Notes: a model not told the origin generated them from the letters alone. A stretch of DNA of 64,000 nt from Pseudomonas mandelii (GCF_900106065.1 NZ_LT629796.1:1958001-2022000), one strand, 5' to 3'; counted from the first letter of the stretch, positions 53,616 through 63,396 are shown. A program made the numbers and translations.

Positions 53616-53981
53616 ATGAATTGGGATATTGAATACACCGACGAATTTGGTGAGTGGTGGACGGATCTGAGCGAAGGCGAGCAGAGCGCTGTGGCTGCAA
53701 GCGTCAAGCTGCTTGGCCAATTCGGCCCCGGGCTGAGGTTCCCCCATAGCTCAGGCATAAATGGCTCACGCCACGGTCATCTCAGGGAGCTACGAGTTCA
53801 ACACGCAGGGCGCCCTTATCGCATCCTGTATGCATTCGATCCCAGGCGATGTGCCTTGCTGTTGATTGGTGGTGATAAAACCGGTCAGGATCGATGGTAT
53901 GAAGTCAATGTACCGCTGGCCGATCAGCTGTACGATGAGCATCTCGACACATTGCGCAAAGAGGGTCACAACGATGGCTAA
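53616..53981 (+). CDS. higB: HigB-family toxin (type II toxin-antitoxin)
   Basis: A 121-residue RelE-superfamily toxin of the HigB/Gp49 type: WDIEYTDEFGEWWTDLSEGE at the start, then GSRHGHLRELRVQHAGRPYRILYAFDPRR with the conserved basic residues. HigB-type toxins cleave mRNA on the ribosome. The start at 53616 gives the family's usual N-terminus; the ORF opens 36 bases earlier inside the palindrome. The gene overlaps the antitoxin gene by eight bases. Toxin-first order is standard for HigBA. Confidence 0.88.
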   Translation: MNWDIEYTDEFGEWWTDLSEGEQSAVAASVKLLGQFGPGLRFPHSSGINGSRHGHLRELRVQHAGRPYRILYAFDPRRCALLLIGGDKTGQDRWYEVNVPLADQLYDEHLDTLRKEGHNDG

Positions 53982-54279
53982 GAAATTTGCCGAACTCGAA
54001 GCGCGGATGACACCCGAATCCCGGGCACGCGCCGAGTCGATTTATGAACAACATATCAAGGAAATGCCGTTGCACGAATTGCGTCAGGCCAAAGCCCTCA
54101 GCCAGGCCACGCTTGCGGAAACGCTGCATATCAATCAGGCGGCGATTTCAAAGATGGAGCGTCGCACGGATATGTACATCAGTACTTTACGTAACTACAT
54201 ACGCGCGATGGGCGGCGAACTCGAAATCATCGCCACTTTTCCAGATGGCCAGGTAAAGATCGAAAATTTCGCTGGGTGA
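53974..54279 (+). CDS. higA: HigA-family antitoxin with XRE helix-turn-helix
   Basis: A 101-residue protein. Residues about 35-90 carry the XRE-type helix-turn-helix (LRQAKALSQATLAETLHINQ, then AAISKMERRTDMYISTLRNY), and the C-terminus matches XRE antitoxins (MGGELEIIATFPDG). It should bind and block the HigB toxin and repress the operon through the palindrome at 53583. The ATG at 53974 overlaps the toxin stop; longer upstream reading is out of pattern. Confidence 0.9.
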   Translation: MAKKFAELEARMTPESRARAESIYEQHIKEMPLHELRQAKALSQATLAETLHINQAAISKMERRTDMYISTLRNYIRAMGGELEIIATFPDGQVKIENFAG

Positions 54280-54283
54280 GCAG

Positions 54284-54300
54284 GCAGCCAACAGGCTGCT
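54284..54300 (+). terminator. Weak hairpin after higA
   Basis: GCAGCC-AACA-GGCTGC just after the higA stop makes a 6-bp stem without a T-run. The remaining gap to 54425 shows nothing else. Confidence 0.3.
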
Positions 54301-54425
54301 CTATTACGTCATTTCGAGCCATTACGCTAATCGCGCAAGAATGAGGCCGGTCCCCAACCAGCATGAGCTGAGACTATCCACATCCCATTCATTGGGCTGA
54401 TTGTCGGATTTTCACAGCCCTGAAA

Positions 54426-55892
54426 TTAGCGCTGGGCCGTCTCCTCCAACGGATACACCGACTCCCATCCCCCACCCAACGCCTTATACAAACCCACCAT
54501 CGCTAGCGACACCCCGGTCGAGCTCTCGACAAACTGCTCCTGTGTCGCCAACAAGGCGCCTTGCACTGTCAGTACGTTAACGAAATCCACCACCCCTTCC
54601 ACATATTGCTGCTGCGCGGTGCGCAGGGCGATCCGGTTTTGGCGGACGGCTTCGGCGAGGCTGTCGCGGCGTAGTTGGCTGGCGTTGTAGGCGCTCAGTT
54701 GATCGTCGATTTCATGCCAGGCGCGCAGGACGGTTTGCTGGTAGGCGATGGCGGCTTCCTGTTGCTGGGCCTCGCGTAAGTTGAGGACCCCGCGCAGGCG
54801 GCCGCCATCGAACAGCGGCAGGCTGAATTGCGGGCCGATGCCGAACGAGCGCGAGCCCCAAGAGCCGAAATCGCTCAGTTGCATGGCTTGCGAACCGATG
54901 TTGCCCGACAGGGTAATCCGCGGATAGAAGTCCCCTTTGGCCACGCCGATGCTCGCAGTAGCGGCGTGCAGTCGGGCTTCGGCCTGACGAATATCCGGGC
55001 GGCGTTCAGCCAATTGCGACGGCAGGCCAATGGCGACCTGGCGCGGTGTCGAAGGCACGGGGGCGTCTGTGGATAACTCGGCCTGGAGCGCTTGAGGCGG
55101 TTCTCCCATCAACAAGCTCAGGGCGTTGATCAGTTGTGACTGGCGCTGTTCCAGCGCGGGCAGACGCGACTCGATGGCGGCGACTTGGGCAGCCGCTTCG
55201 GCGACATCAAGGTCAGTGGCAACGCCGTCGGCCAGACGCAGTTGCGAGAGCTTCAGGCTGTGCCGGGCGACCTCGAGGTTTTGCTCGGTAACGGCCCGCG
55301 TGCTCTGTACGCCGCGCAGTTGAATATAGTCCTGAGCGGTTTCGGCGAGCACCGACAGCAGCACCCCACGGCGATCGTTTTCCGCGACTTCCAGGGTCGC
55401 ATCGGCGGCTTCGGTTTCGCGGCGCACACGGCCCCAGAAATCCAGTTCCCAGGAGGCGGAGAAACCTGCGTCCCAGAGGTTGAACGCCGAATCACCGTTG
55501 TTGCCTGATGGGTCGTTCAGACCTTCTCCGCTGTTGCGTTTGCGCCCGTAGCTGCCGGTGGCGGCGGTATTCGGATAACGGTCGGCCGTGATGACCTGAC
55601 GCGCCGCACGGCTTTGCTGCAAGCGGCTGCTGGCGAGTTTCAGATCGAGGTTATCGGTCAAGGCGCGCTGGGTCAGGGCTGAGAGTTTCGGGTCGTTGAA
55701 GACGTCCCACCAGCGTTCGTTCATGTCGGTGGATACCGCTTCGCTGGCGGCGGCTTTTGATGGTTTTGACCACTCAGTGATTTTTTGGGGTTGAGGCTTC
55801 TGGAAGTCGGGGCCGACGGTGCAGGCGGAAAGGCTCATGACCAGCGAGGCGCACAGGGTGAGTTGAGGCCAGTGGCCAACGAAGATCTTCAT
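54426..55892 (-). CDS. Outer-membrane efflux lipoprotein (NodT family)
   Basis: A 488-residue TolC-fold lipoprotein with lipobox MSLSAC followed by TVGPDFQKP. Coiled-coil halves and the signature LAERRPDIRQAEARLHAATA are present. It overlaps the HlyD gene by four bases and completes an EmrAB-type tripartite pump for small amphipathic compounds. Substrate unknown. Confidence 0.92.
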   Translation of the reverse strand: MKIFVGHWPQLTLCASLVMSLSACTVGPDFQKPQPQKITEWSKPSKAAASEAVSTDMNERWWDVFNDPKLSALTQRALTDNLDLKLASSRLQQSRAARQVITADRYPNTAATGSYGRKRNSGEGLNDPSGNNGDSAFNLWDAGFSASWELDFWGRVRRETEAADATLEVAENDRRGVLLSVLAETAQDYIQLRGVQSTRAVTEQNLEVARHSLKLSQLRLADGVATDLDVAEAAAQVAAIESRLPALEQRQSQLINALSLLMGEPPQALQAELSTDAPVPSTPRQVAIGLPSQLAERRPDIRQAEARLHAATASIGVAKGDFYPRITLSGNIGSQAMQLSDFGSWGSRSFGIGPQFSLPLFDGGRLRGVLNLREAQQQEAAIAYQQTVLRAWHEIDDQLSAYNASQLRRDSLAEAVRQNRIALRTAQQQYVEGVVDFVNVLTVQGALLATQEQFVESSTGVSLAMVGLYKALGGGWESVYPLEETAQR

Positions 55893-56956
55893 CGCTGAAC
55901 CACCTCGGACGCAGTCGCCTCACTGGCCGTATCAATCCTCGCCTCCACCGACATCCCCACCCGCAACCGCTCGGCCAATGCCTGCCCCGGATCCAGAATG
56001 ATCTTCACCGGAATTCGCTGCACCACCTTGGTGAAGTTGCCGGTGGCATTGTCCGGTTTGATCGACGCAAACGTCACACCGGTCGCCGGCGCGATGCTCT
56101 CGACGCGCCCCGTCAGGACCTCGCCTCCGAGGCTGTCGACACGCACTTGCACATCCTGCCCAGGCTTCACGTCGGTCAGTTGGGTTTCCTGGAAATTGGC
56201 GACCACGTAAGCCTGTGCCAGCGGCACCACCGCCAGAATCTTGCTGCCCGGCGTCACGTAAGCGCCGACCCGCACCGCCCGCTCGCCCACCATGCCGTCC
56301 TGAGGGGCAACGATGCGCGTGTAAGACAACTCGTAGCTGGCCATTTCCAGCGCCGCTTGCGCCCGCTTCAATCCACCGTCGGCCGCGTCGCGCTGAGCGG
56401 TGAGTATCTCCACTTGCTTGCGTTCCGCCGCCAGCACCGCCGTGACATTGGCCAACCGCGCGGAGGCCTGATCGATGCGCGTGCGCGCTTGCTGAGCATT
56501 CTGCACAGTGCCGGCACCGACCCCGGCGAGGTGGTTGTAGCGGTTCAGTTCATGCTCGGCGAAGGCCATTTCAGCCTTGGCCGACACCACCGTGGCCTGG
56601 GCCTGAGCGATCACCGACGTCTGGCGTTCAAGGGTCGCCTTAGTATTTTGCAGTTGCGCCCTGGCCACCAGCGTTTCGGCATCGGCGGCTTGGGCGGCGG
56701 CACGCAGGTCGCGATCATCGATCAACGCCAGCAACTGCCCGGCCTTGACCTGCTGGTTGTCTTCCACCAGCACTTCCTTGATGAAACCCGCCACGCGAGG
56801 CACCACCAAGGTGAAGTCCGCCGAGACAAAGGCATCATTGGTGTTCTGCTGGGTGCGCTTACCGAAAACGCCTGGCGCCAGCAGGTAAATCAGCACGCCG
56901 ACCGCCACCACTACGGCGACGCCGACAGCCACTTTTTGCTTTGTTTGAGTCGTCAT
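55889..56956 (-). CDS. EmrA-like HlyD-family adaptor
   Basis: A 355-residue membrane-fusion protein with an N-terminal helix (VAVGVAVVVAVGVLIYLLA), the EmrA start pattern NTNDAFVSADFTLVVPRVAG, a lipoyl segment and coiled coils. The ATG at 56956 is used because AGAAGG precedes it by five bases; an ATG at 56986 that overlaps the pump gene's stop as ATGA is the alternative. It links the MFS pump to the NodT-type channel. Confidence 0.9.
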   Translation of the reverse strand: MTTQTKQKVAVGVAVVVAVGVLIYLLAPGVFGKRTQQNTNDAFVSADFTLVVPRVAGFIKEVLVEDNQQVKAGQLLALIDDRDLRAAAQAADAETLVARAQLQNTKATLERQTSVIAQAQATVVSAKAEMAFAEHELNRYNHLAGVGAGTVQNAQQARTRIDQASARLANVTAVLAAERKQVEILTAQRDAADGGLKRAQAALEMASYELSYTRIVAPQDGMVGERAVRVGAYVTPGSKILAVVPLAQAYVVANFQETQLTDVKPGQDVQVRVDSLGGEVLTGRVESIAPATGVTFASIKPDNATGNFTKVVQRIPVKIILDPGQALAERLRVGMSVEARIDTASEATASEVVQR

Positions 56957-56982
56957 AAAAACCTTCTGTTTCAGTGAAGCAT

Positions 56983-58518
56983 TCATGTCGGTGCACGCGG
57001 TGGATAAATCCGCGTCGGCAGCCAGAAAATCAGCAAGATCAACGTCAGCGCGACGCCGGCCATGCACAGATAAAGATCCGATGCCGTCAGCACCACAGCC
57101 TGGTCATGCAGCCGATGGGCAAGGCCGGCGCTGTCGCTGTTGGTCAGAGGGGAGTTGCCGAGGTTGTCCACCAGCATGGTCGAATGGAAATGCAGCCGCG
57201 ACGTGGTCAACGCCTCGATCACCCCGGTGGCGACCACCGCTGACAGGCCTTTCACGGTGTTGAACCAGGCCGAGGCATACGGGCCTTCCATCGGCGTGAT
57301 GCTGCCGGTCGAGAGCATCAGCAACGGCAGCACCGCCATGGGTTGACCGAAGATTTGCAGCCATTGCAATGCGTAGAAATCGTCGCGTATCCACACCGAG
57401 GTCAGCTGCGAACCGCCGATGCATGACAGCGCCAACATGCTCAAGCCGAGCCCCAGCACCCAGCGGCAATCGACCCAACGCAGGTTGCACAGCGCCGCCA
57501 CCAACGGCAGCGCGATCAACTGCGGCAGGGCCGCCAGCAACATGATCGGCGCGGTCTGAACCGGGCGATAACCCTGGACCTGCGCCAGGTAGCTGGACGG
57601 AATAATGATCACTGCCAGCAGCACGACCAACACGCCGGCCAGGGTCAACAAGGCGAACGACAGGTTGCGGATGCCGAGCATCTGCATCTTGAAAAACGGG
57701 ATCGGCTGCGACCATTCATTGATCAAAAACAGTACCAACAGCAGCAACCCACCGCCGAGCAATCCGCAGATCAGGCTCGACTCGAACCAGTCCAGCCGAT
57801 TGCCCTGCAGAATGCCGATCACCAGCATGCAAATCGCCGGAAAACCCAGCAACAAGCCGCGCCAATTGAACTGCTTGAAGCGCTCCAGACGCAGAGGATC
57901 CTGCGGCAGACCGTAAGCCACGGCAGCCATGGCAATCAGGCACGGTGCGATGATTTGCCAGAAGGTCCATTGCCAGCCGACGTACTCGGTCCACAAACCG
58001 GCCAGAGGGGTCCCGAGCCCTGGGCCGAAGGTGGCCGTCAGCGCATACCCCGCCAGACCGTATAGCTTCACATTGGCCGGTAAAAAGCGCAGCGCGACGG
58101 TCATCAGCATCGGCGGAAGTGCGCCGCCGGCCAGGCCTTGCAAGGTGCGCATAACCAGCAGGCTTTCGTAGGTCGGAGCGAACGGGCACAACACGCCCAG
58201 CAGGGTGAAGGCGCTGATGGCGCAGAGGGTGAAACGCCGCAGCGAGAACGTCACCGCGCACCAGGGCGCGAAGGCCATGGCGGCTACCGAGGTCGCCGTG
58301 TAACTGGCAACCAGCCAGGTGCCCTCGTCGTAGCCGATCGCCAATGCGCCGCGAATGTCAGCCAGCGCGACCTTGGTCACCATCTCGTTGAGGCCCGACA
58401 CCAACACCGCCAGCAATACGCCGACCAGACCGATGATGATCCGCGGGCCGAAGACCGGAGGCGTAACGGCGGCCGGACTGGCCGCGGCGAGAGGTGCCGT
58501 GACCGTGAGGGAAGTCAT
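56983..58518 (-). CDS. EmrB-like DHA2-family MFS drug transporter
   Basis: A 511-residue pump with 14 hydrophobic segments, the DHA2 layout. Family positions include NEMVTKVALADIRGALAIG, YDEGTWLVASYTATSVA and PGLGTPLAGLWTEYVGWQW. It works with the EmrA-like adaptor and the NodT-type channel to expel toxic compounds by proton antiport. The ATG at 58518 has GGAG about ten bases upstream and the usual N-terminus. A LysR gene lies upstream on the same strand, separated by a REP pair. Confidence 0.92.
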   Translation of the reverse strand: MTSLTVTAPLAAASPAAVTPPVFGPRIIIGLVGVLLAVLVSGLNEMVTKVALADIRGALAIGYDEGTWLVASYTATSVAAMAFAPWCAVTFSLRRFTLCAISAFTLLGVLCPFAPTYESLLVMRTLQGLAGGALPPMLMTVALRFLPANVKLYGLAGYALTATFGPGLGTPLAGLWTEYVGWQWTFWQIIAPCLIAMAAVAYGLPQDPLRLERFKQFNWRGLLLGFPAICMLVIGILQGNRLDWFESSLICGLLGGGLLLLVLFLINEWSQPIPFFKMQMLGIRNLSFALLTLAGVLVVLLAVIIIPSSYLAQVQGYRPVQTAPIMLLAALPQLIALPLVAALCNLRWVDCRWVLGLGLSMLALSCIGGSQLTSVWIRDDFYALQWLQIFGQPMAVLPLLMLSTGSITPMEGPYASAWFNTVKGLSAVVATGVIEALTTSRLHFHSTMLVDNLGNSPLTNSDSAGLAHRLHDQAVVLTASDLYLCMAGVALTLILLIFWLPTRIYPPRAPT

Positions 58519-58629
58519 TTGGTGCAAGCTCCGGGGGTTGAATACCGAAGCATTTTAAGAAGTGTGGAACCTGACGAAAATTGACTTATGGGCAGGTTAT
58601 AAGTGCGCTCTATGCAGCAATACAAAACC

Positions 58630-58712
58630 CCTGTGGGAGCGAGCCTGCTCGCGATAGCGGTGGTTCAGTCAACATCTATATTGAATGTGATGGCCCTATC
58701 GCGAGCAGGGGA
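58630..58712. repeat. REP pair of the GAGCGAGCCTGCTCGCG class
   Basis: CCTGTGGGAGCGAGCCTGCT at the left and CTATCGCGAGCAGGGGACAG at the right form imperfect inverted arms around about 40 bases; the right copy is truncated. It separates the EmrB-like and LysR genes. Confidence 0.75.
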
Positions 58713-58724
58713 CAGTGTTCAATT

Positions 58725-59645
58725 TCAGGTGGGTTGTGCGGCCAGCCAGGTCTCGTCACAGCACGCCTTGAGCGTTTCACGCAGCCAGCGATGCGCCGGA
58801 TCCTTGTCGAAACGCGGGTGCCAGGCCTGGGTCAGCATCAGCGTGGGCAAGGGAACCGGCAGGGTAAACGAGCGCAGCTTCAAGCCCAGGCGCCGCACAC
58901 TCAACAGCGCCTCCTTGGGCACCGGTAAAATCAGGTTGGAATCCGGCAGCGCAAACATCGCCGCATGGAAACTCGGCGCAATCACCGCCACCCGCCGTTC
59001 AAGCCCAAGGGCATTGAGTGCTGTATCGATCGGCCCGCGAGCAATGCCGCGACGGGACATGCTGATGTGAGAGAAACCGGCGAAGCGCTCGGCCGTGATC
59101 TCTTCGTCGAACAGTGGATGGTCCTCGCGAACCAAACCGACGAAATGAGTGGAAAACAGATTCTGCACCTTCACTTCCGGGGTCAGCGGCCGGGTGTTAC
59201 TGATGCTCAGGTCGATGCGCCCTTCGCGCAGCGCTTCATCATCGCCATCGCCCTCGGGGACGTAGCGCAGCTCGCAATGCGGCGCCTGGCGGTCGAGGGT
59301 GTCAAACAGCTTGCCGCCGTAGACACCGACGAAGAAGTCATTGGCCCGGATGTTGAAGCGACGACGCAACGAACCCAAGTCCACCGCATCAGCCGAGCGA
59401 AATAGCAACGCGGCCTGCTCGACGACGTCGCGCACTTGCTCGCGGAGCTCCAACGCCTTGGGCGTCGGCACCAGACCACGACCGGCGCGCACCAGAATCG
59501 GATCGCCGATGGCCTCGCGGATTCGCGTGAGTGTTCGGCTCATGGCCGCCGGGCTGAGGTTCATCCGCCGCGCGGCACCCACCACACTGCCTTCATCGAG
59601 CAAGGCGTCTAGGGCGACCAGAAGATTCATGTCCGGGAGTTGCAT
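58725..59645 (-). CDS. LysR-family transcriptional regulator
   Basis: A 306-residue regulator with the N-terminal winged helix (LPDMNLLVALDALLDEGSVV, then GAARRMNLSPAAMSRTLTRI) and a C-terminal substrate-binding fold (IRANDFFVGVYGGKL to PVPKEALL). The ATG at 59645 gives the usual N-terminus; a GTG nine bases earlier is possible. Upstream of the EmrAB/NodT genes and in the same orientation, it may control them, though it is not divergent as LysR regulators usually are. Confidence 0.9.
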   Translation of the reverse strand: MQLPDMNLLVALDALLDEGSVVGAARRMNLSPAAMSRTLTRIREAIGDPILVRAGRGLVPTPKALELREQVRDVVEQAALLFRSADAVDLGSLRRRFNIRANDFFVGVYGGKLFDTLDRQAPHCELRYVPEGDGDDEALREGRIDLSISNTRPLTPEVKVQNLFSTHFVGLVREDHPLFDEEITAERFAGFSHISMSRRGIARGPIDTALNALGLERRVAVIAPSFHAAMFALPDSNLILPVPKEALLSVRRLGLKLRSFTLPVPLPTLMLTQAWHPRFDKDPAHRWLRETLKACCDETWLAAQPT

Positions 59646-59728
59646 GCTGAGCACTCGTGTCTGGGCTGGATTGATTCAGACGCAATGCTAGCAAACATCC
59701 CCAATTATTGTGTTGGCTGGACTGGCCT

Positions 59729-59826
59729 CATCGCGAGCAGGCTCACTCCTACAGGGGATCTTCAGTGGACGCAGATTTTGTATTCAACCCAAAACCCTGT
59801 AGGAGCGAGGCTTGCCCGCGAAGAGG
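59729..59826. repeat. Hybrid REP pair joining two REP classes
   Basis: The left copy CATCGCGAGCAGGCTCACTC is of the GAGCAGGCTC class, while the right copy GTAGGAGCGAGGCTTGCCCG is of the GAGGCTTGCCCGCG class. Their shared inner part (CTCCTACAGG/CCTGTAGGAG) still pairs. It lies between LysR and lapC. Confidence 0.8.
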
Positions 59827-59846
59827 CCATCAGCCCCAACCGAGAA

Positions 59847-61214
59847 CTACCGCTCGTGCAGCGCTTCGGCGCGGGCCCGGATAATCGGCTTGAGCAAATA
59901 GCTGAGAACTGTCTTCTTGCCAGTAATGATATCCACCGAAGCCACCATCCCCGGAATGATCAGCAACGGCTTTTCATCTGTCCCCAGGTGACTGCGATCC
60001 GTGCGCAGTTTGATGATGTAGTACGTCGTCTTCTTGTCTTCATCGGTGATGGTGTCGGCACCGATCTGCTCAAGCCTGGCCTTCAGCCCACCGTAAATGG
60101 TGTAGTCATACGCCGTGAACTTCACCGTCGCTTCCTGGCCCGGGTGCAGGAACGCAATGTCCTGCGGGCGAATCTTCGCTTCCACCAGCAAGGTGTCGTC
60201 CAGCGGTACGATTTCCACCAGATCGCTGCCCGGCTGGATCACGCCGCCAATGGTGTTTACCAGCAACTTGTTGACGATGCCGCGCACCGGCGAAGTGACC
60301 AGCGTCCGGCTGACCCGGTCTTCCAGCGCCTTGCCGGTGGCCTGGGCCTTGTTCAGGTCGGTGCGGGCCTCGTTGAGTTGGGTCAGGGCTTCGCTGCGGA
60401 ACTTGCCGCGCGTCTCGTCGATCTTGCGCTGCACTTCCTTGATCGCCGATTCGGCGCGCGGGATTGCCAGCGTTGTGGCGTCCAGTTGCCCACGGGTTTC
60501 GACCTCAGCCCGCTTGAGCCGTAAAACCTCGACCGGCGACACCGCGCCCTGAGCCACCAGCGGCTCGGACATGTTGATTTCCTGACGCTGCAACGACAAT
60601 CCATTGCGGTATTGCGCCTGCTTGGAGGTGAATTCGCGCAGCTCTTGCTGACGCTGGATCAACTGCTCCTGCAAACCACCGATCTCATCGTGCAGTTGCT
60701 GACGACGACTGATGTACAGCGACTCTTCGCTGGCGGCCTGACCGGGAACAGCCTTGAGCACATCAGCGGGGAAGTTCAGCGGACGGTCATCGACCTCGGC
60801 GCTCAAACGCTCCACGCGCAGCAGCATCGACAGCCGATCGGCTTCGGTCTCGCCCACGTTGGAGGCAAACCGCGTGTCGTCCAGACGAATCAGCGGCGCA
60901 CCGGCATCGACAATCTGCCCTTCGGTGACGAATAACTCGGAGACGATACCGCCCTCAAGGTTCTGGATTTTCTGGATCTTCGACGACGGAATCGCCTTGC
61001 CGTCGCCCTTGGTGACTTCGTCGATCACCGCGTAATTGGCCCAGAGCATCAGGAATATGAAAAAGCCGATGATCGCCCAGATCGTCAGCCGCACCACACG
61101 CGGGGCGTCTTCGATAAGGGCTTTATTGACCTCGGGAAGTGGCTGGCCATGCAGCGACTCGGAGCCTTTGAAGTAACGGCGGATCGAATCCTTGAAACCC
61201 GTCTTAAGCAACAC
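59847..61214 (-). CDS. lapC: Type I secretion adaptor LapC (HlyD family)
   Basis: A 455-residue periplasmic adaptor with a transmembrane helix (VVRLTIWAIIGFFIFLMLWAN), lipoyl segment (KIQKIQNLEGGIVSELFVTE), long coiled coils (about 160-320) and the beta-barrel end up to ILDPGQ-like GMVASVDIITGKKTVLSYLL. This is the LapC size and layout. The GTG start at 61214 follows GAAGGGG by seven bases and overlaps lapB by 11. With LapB and LapE it exports a large adhesin (LapA family). Confidence 0.92.
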   Translation of the reverse strand: MLLKTGFKDSIRRYFKGSESLHGQPLPEVNKALIEDAPRVVRLTIWAIIGFFIFLMLWANYAVIDEVTKGDGKAIPSSKIQKIQNLEGGIVSELFVTEGQIVDAGAPLIRLDDTRFASNVGETEADRLSMLLRVERLSAEVDDRPLNFPADVLKAVPGQAASEESLYISRRQQLHDEIGGLQEQLIQRQQELREFTSKQAQYRNGLSLQRQEINMSEPLVAQGAVSPVEVLRLKRAEVETRGQLDATTLAIPRAESAIKEVQRKIDETRGKFRSEALTQLNEARTDLNKAQATGKALEDRVSRTLVTSPVRGIVNKLLVNTIGGVIQPGSDLVEIVPLDDTLLVEAKIRPQDIAFLHPGQEATVKFTAYDYTIYGGLKARLEQIGADTITDEDKKTTYYIIKLRTDRSHLGTDEKPLLIIPGMVASVDIITGKKTVLSYLLKPIIRARAEALHER

Positions 61215-63369
61215 TGATCTGCCCCTTCTTCAACGCTTCCATCACGGCGGCTTTCGGGCCATCGGCGAGTATTTGTCCGCGGTCGATGACGATCAGGCGA
61301 TCCACCAGCGACAACAGCGATGCCCGGTGCGTCACCAGCACCACGGTCTTGTTTTCAACCACTGCCGCGAGGCGTTGCTTGAGGCGTTCTTCGCCAGTGT
61401 TGTCCATGGCGCTGGTCGGTTCGTCGAGCAGCAGGATCGGCGGGTTGAGCAGCAGCGCACGGGCCAGGGCCACGTTCTGGCGCTGACCGCCGGACAGGTT
61501 CTGCCCGCGTTCGCCGACTTGCAGCTCATAGCCTTGCGGGTGCAGGCGGGCAAACTCATGCACGCCGGCCAGCTCGGCGGCTTGCAGGACCATTTCGTCT
61601 TCTACATAGCGCGCGCCCGAGACCAGGTTGTCGCGCAGGGTGCCGGCCAGCAGCTGGATGTCCTGCGCGACGTAGCCGATGTTGTGGCGCAATTCGCTGA
61701 CGTCGATCTGACGAATGTCGACACCGTCCACCAACAGCGCGCCGTCGTCCGGCTGATAGAGCCCCACCAGCAGTTTGGCCAGGGAGCTTTTGCCCGAGCC
61801 GCTACGACCGATGATGCCGATCTTCTCGCCCGGTTTGATGATCAGGTTGATGTTTTTCAGCGCCGCGTTCTGTTGATTCGGGTAGGTGAAGTTCATCTGC
61901 CGGCATTCGATGGCGCCTTGCAGTACCTTGCGGCTCAGCGGGCGCTCTTCGAAGTTGCGTTCTTGCGGCAGCTCCATCATCTGGTCCACCGAGACCATGG
62001 TCACCCGCGCTTGCTGGTAGCGGGTCAGCAGGCCGGACAACGAAGCCAGCGGGCTGAGCGCGCGGCCACTGAGCATGTAGCAGGCAATCAGACCGCCCAT
62101 GCTCAAATTGCCGGCAATGATCTGGTACACGCCGAAGACGATCATGATCACCCCGGCCAATTGCTGGATCAGCAAGGTGATGTTCATCGCCAGGCCGGAG
62201 AGCATTTTCACCCGAAGTTCGAGGCGGCTGAGCGTGCCGATGGTCTGTTCCCACTGATACTGGCGTTCGCTTTCGGCGTTGTTGACCTTCACCGCATCGA
62301 GGCCGGCGAGGGTTTCGATCAGGCTCGACTGACGCTCGGCGCCCAAGGCCATGGTTCGTTCCATGGTCGCCACCAGCGGCTTTTGCAGCGCATAGCCGAT
62401 CAGCAGGGCAATCGGGAATGCCAGCACAGGAATCCACACCAGGTGCCCGCCGAGAATGGCGATGACCATGAAGATCAGCAGCGTAAACGGTAGATCGATG
62501 AGGCTGGTCAGGGTCAGCGAGGCGAGGAAGTCGCGCAGGCTCTGAAATTCATGGATGTTCTGCGCGAAGCTGCCGACCCGGGCCGGGCGGTATTTCATAG
62601 CCATGCCGACGATGCGCTCGAACAACGTCGCCGAGATGATCAGGTCGGTTTTCTTCCCGGCCAGGTCCAGGCACAGGCTGCGCAGGCTCTTGAGGATCAG
62701 GTCGAACAGATACGCCCCGGTGATGCCGATGGCCAGCACCCACAGCGTCGATTCCGCCTGGTTCGGCACCACGCGGTCGTAGACGTTCATCACAAACAGC
62801 GGCGCGGCCATGGCGATGATGTTGATCAGGAAACTGGCGGCGATGGCGTCGGCGTACAGCCAGCGCGAACGCTTGAGGGTGTCGCGGAACCACGAGCGCG
62901 CGCGCGGGATCAGCGTGCCGTGATTGACGTCGAATTTGTGCTGGGGTTGGGCGAAGAACACTTTACCGATGTAGTCGTCGGCCAGCAGTTCGCGGCTGAC
63001 GAGGCTTTCACCGCCATCGCTTTCGCTGATCAGCAGGCGGGCCTGGTCTTCACCGTGCCAGCCGAGCAGGACGGCGCTGCGGCCATCCTTGAGCAGCAGC
63101 AGCGCCGGCATCGCAATCGCCGGAATTTGCTCCAGCTTGCGCACCAGCACCCGCCCTTGCAGACCGGCGCGAGCGGCGGCGCGGGGCAACAACTCAACGC
63201 TCAGACGCTGCTTGGGCAACGGCAGGCCGGTGGTCAGCATCGCGGCGCTGGCCGGTTTCTGATGCAGGGTGCAAAGGGCTAGCAGACCGTCCAGTAACGG
63301 ATCGTCGTGCAGCGCGCGTGGATCATGAATGAGTTGAACTCGACTGACTTCTGATTCCACGCTCGGCAC
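61204..63369 (-). CDS. lapB: Type I secretion ABC transporter LapB
   Basis: A 721-residue permease-ATPase. The N-terminal C39-like domain (about 10-140) lacks the catalytic Cys (LLDGLLALCTLHQK in its place), as in adhesin exporters that do not cut a leader. Six transmembrane segments follow (about 165-440), then the ATPase with Walker A GRSGSGKSS, signature LSGGQRQNVALARALL and Walker B ILLLDEPTS. It energises export of the LapA-type adhesin. GTG start at 63369; an in-frame GTG at 63360 is possible. Confidence 0.93.
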   Translation of the reverse strand: MPSVESEVSRVQLIHDPRALHDDPLLDGLLALCTLHQKPASAAMLTTGLPLPKQRLSVELLPRAAARAGLQGRVLVRKLEQIPAIAMPALLLLKDGRSAVLLGWHGEDQARLLISESDGGESLVSRELLADDYIGKVFFAQPQHKFDVNHGTLIPRARSWFRDTLKRSRWLYADAIAASFLINIIAMAAPLFVMNVYDRVVPNQAESTLWVLAIGITGAYLFDLILKSLRSLCLDLAGKKTDLIISATLFERIVGMAMKYRPARVGSFAQNIHEFQSLRDFLASLTLTSLIDLPFTLLIFMVIAILGGHLVWIPVLAFPIALLIGYALQKPLVATMERTMALGAERQSSLIETLAGLDAVKVNNAESERQYQWEQTIGTLSRLELRVKMLSGLAMNITLLIQQLAGVIMIVFGVYQIIAGNLSMGGLIACYMLSGRALSPLASLSGLLTRYQQARVTMVSVDQMMELPQERNFEERPLSRKVLQGAIECRQMNFTYPNQQNAALKNINLIIKPGEKIGIIGRSGSGKSSLAKLLVGLYQPDDGALLVDGVDIRQIDVSELRHNIGYVAQDIQLLAGTLRDNLVSGARYVEDEMVLQAAELAGVHEFARLHPQGYELQVGERGQNLSGGQRQNVALARALLLNPPILLLDEPTSAMDNTGEERLKQRLAAVVENKTVVLVTHRASLLSLVDRLIVIDRGQILADGPKAAVMEALKKGQISVA

Positions 63370-63396
63370 TCTTGGCTAACAGTAAAAAGGGAAGAC

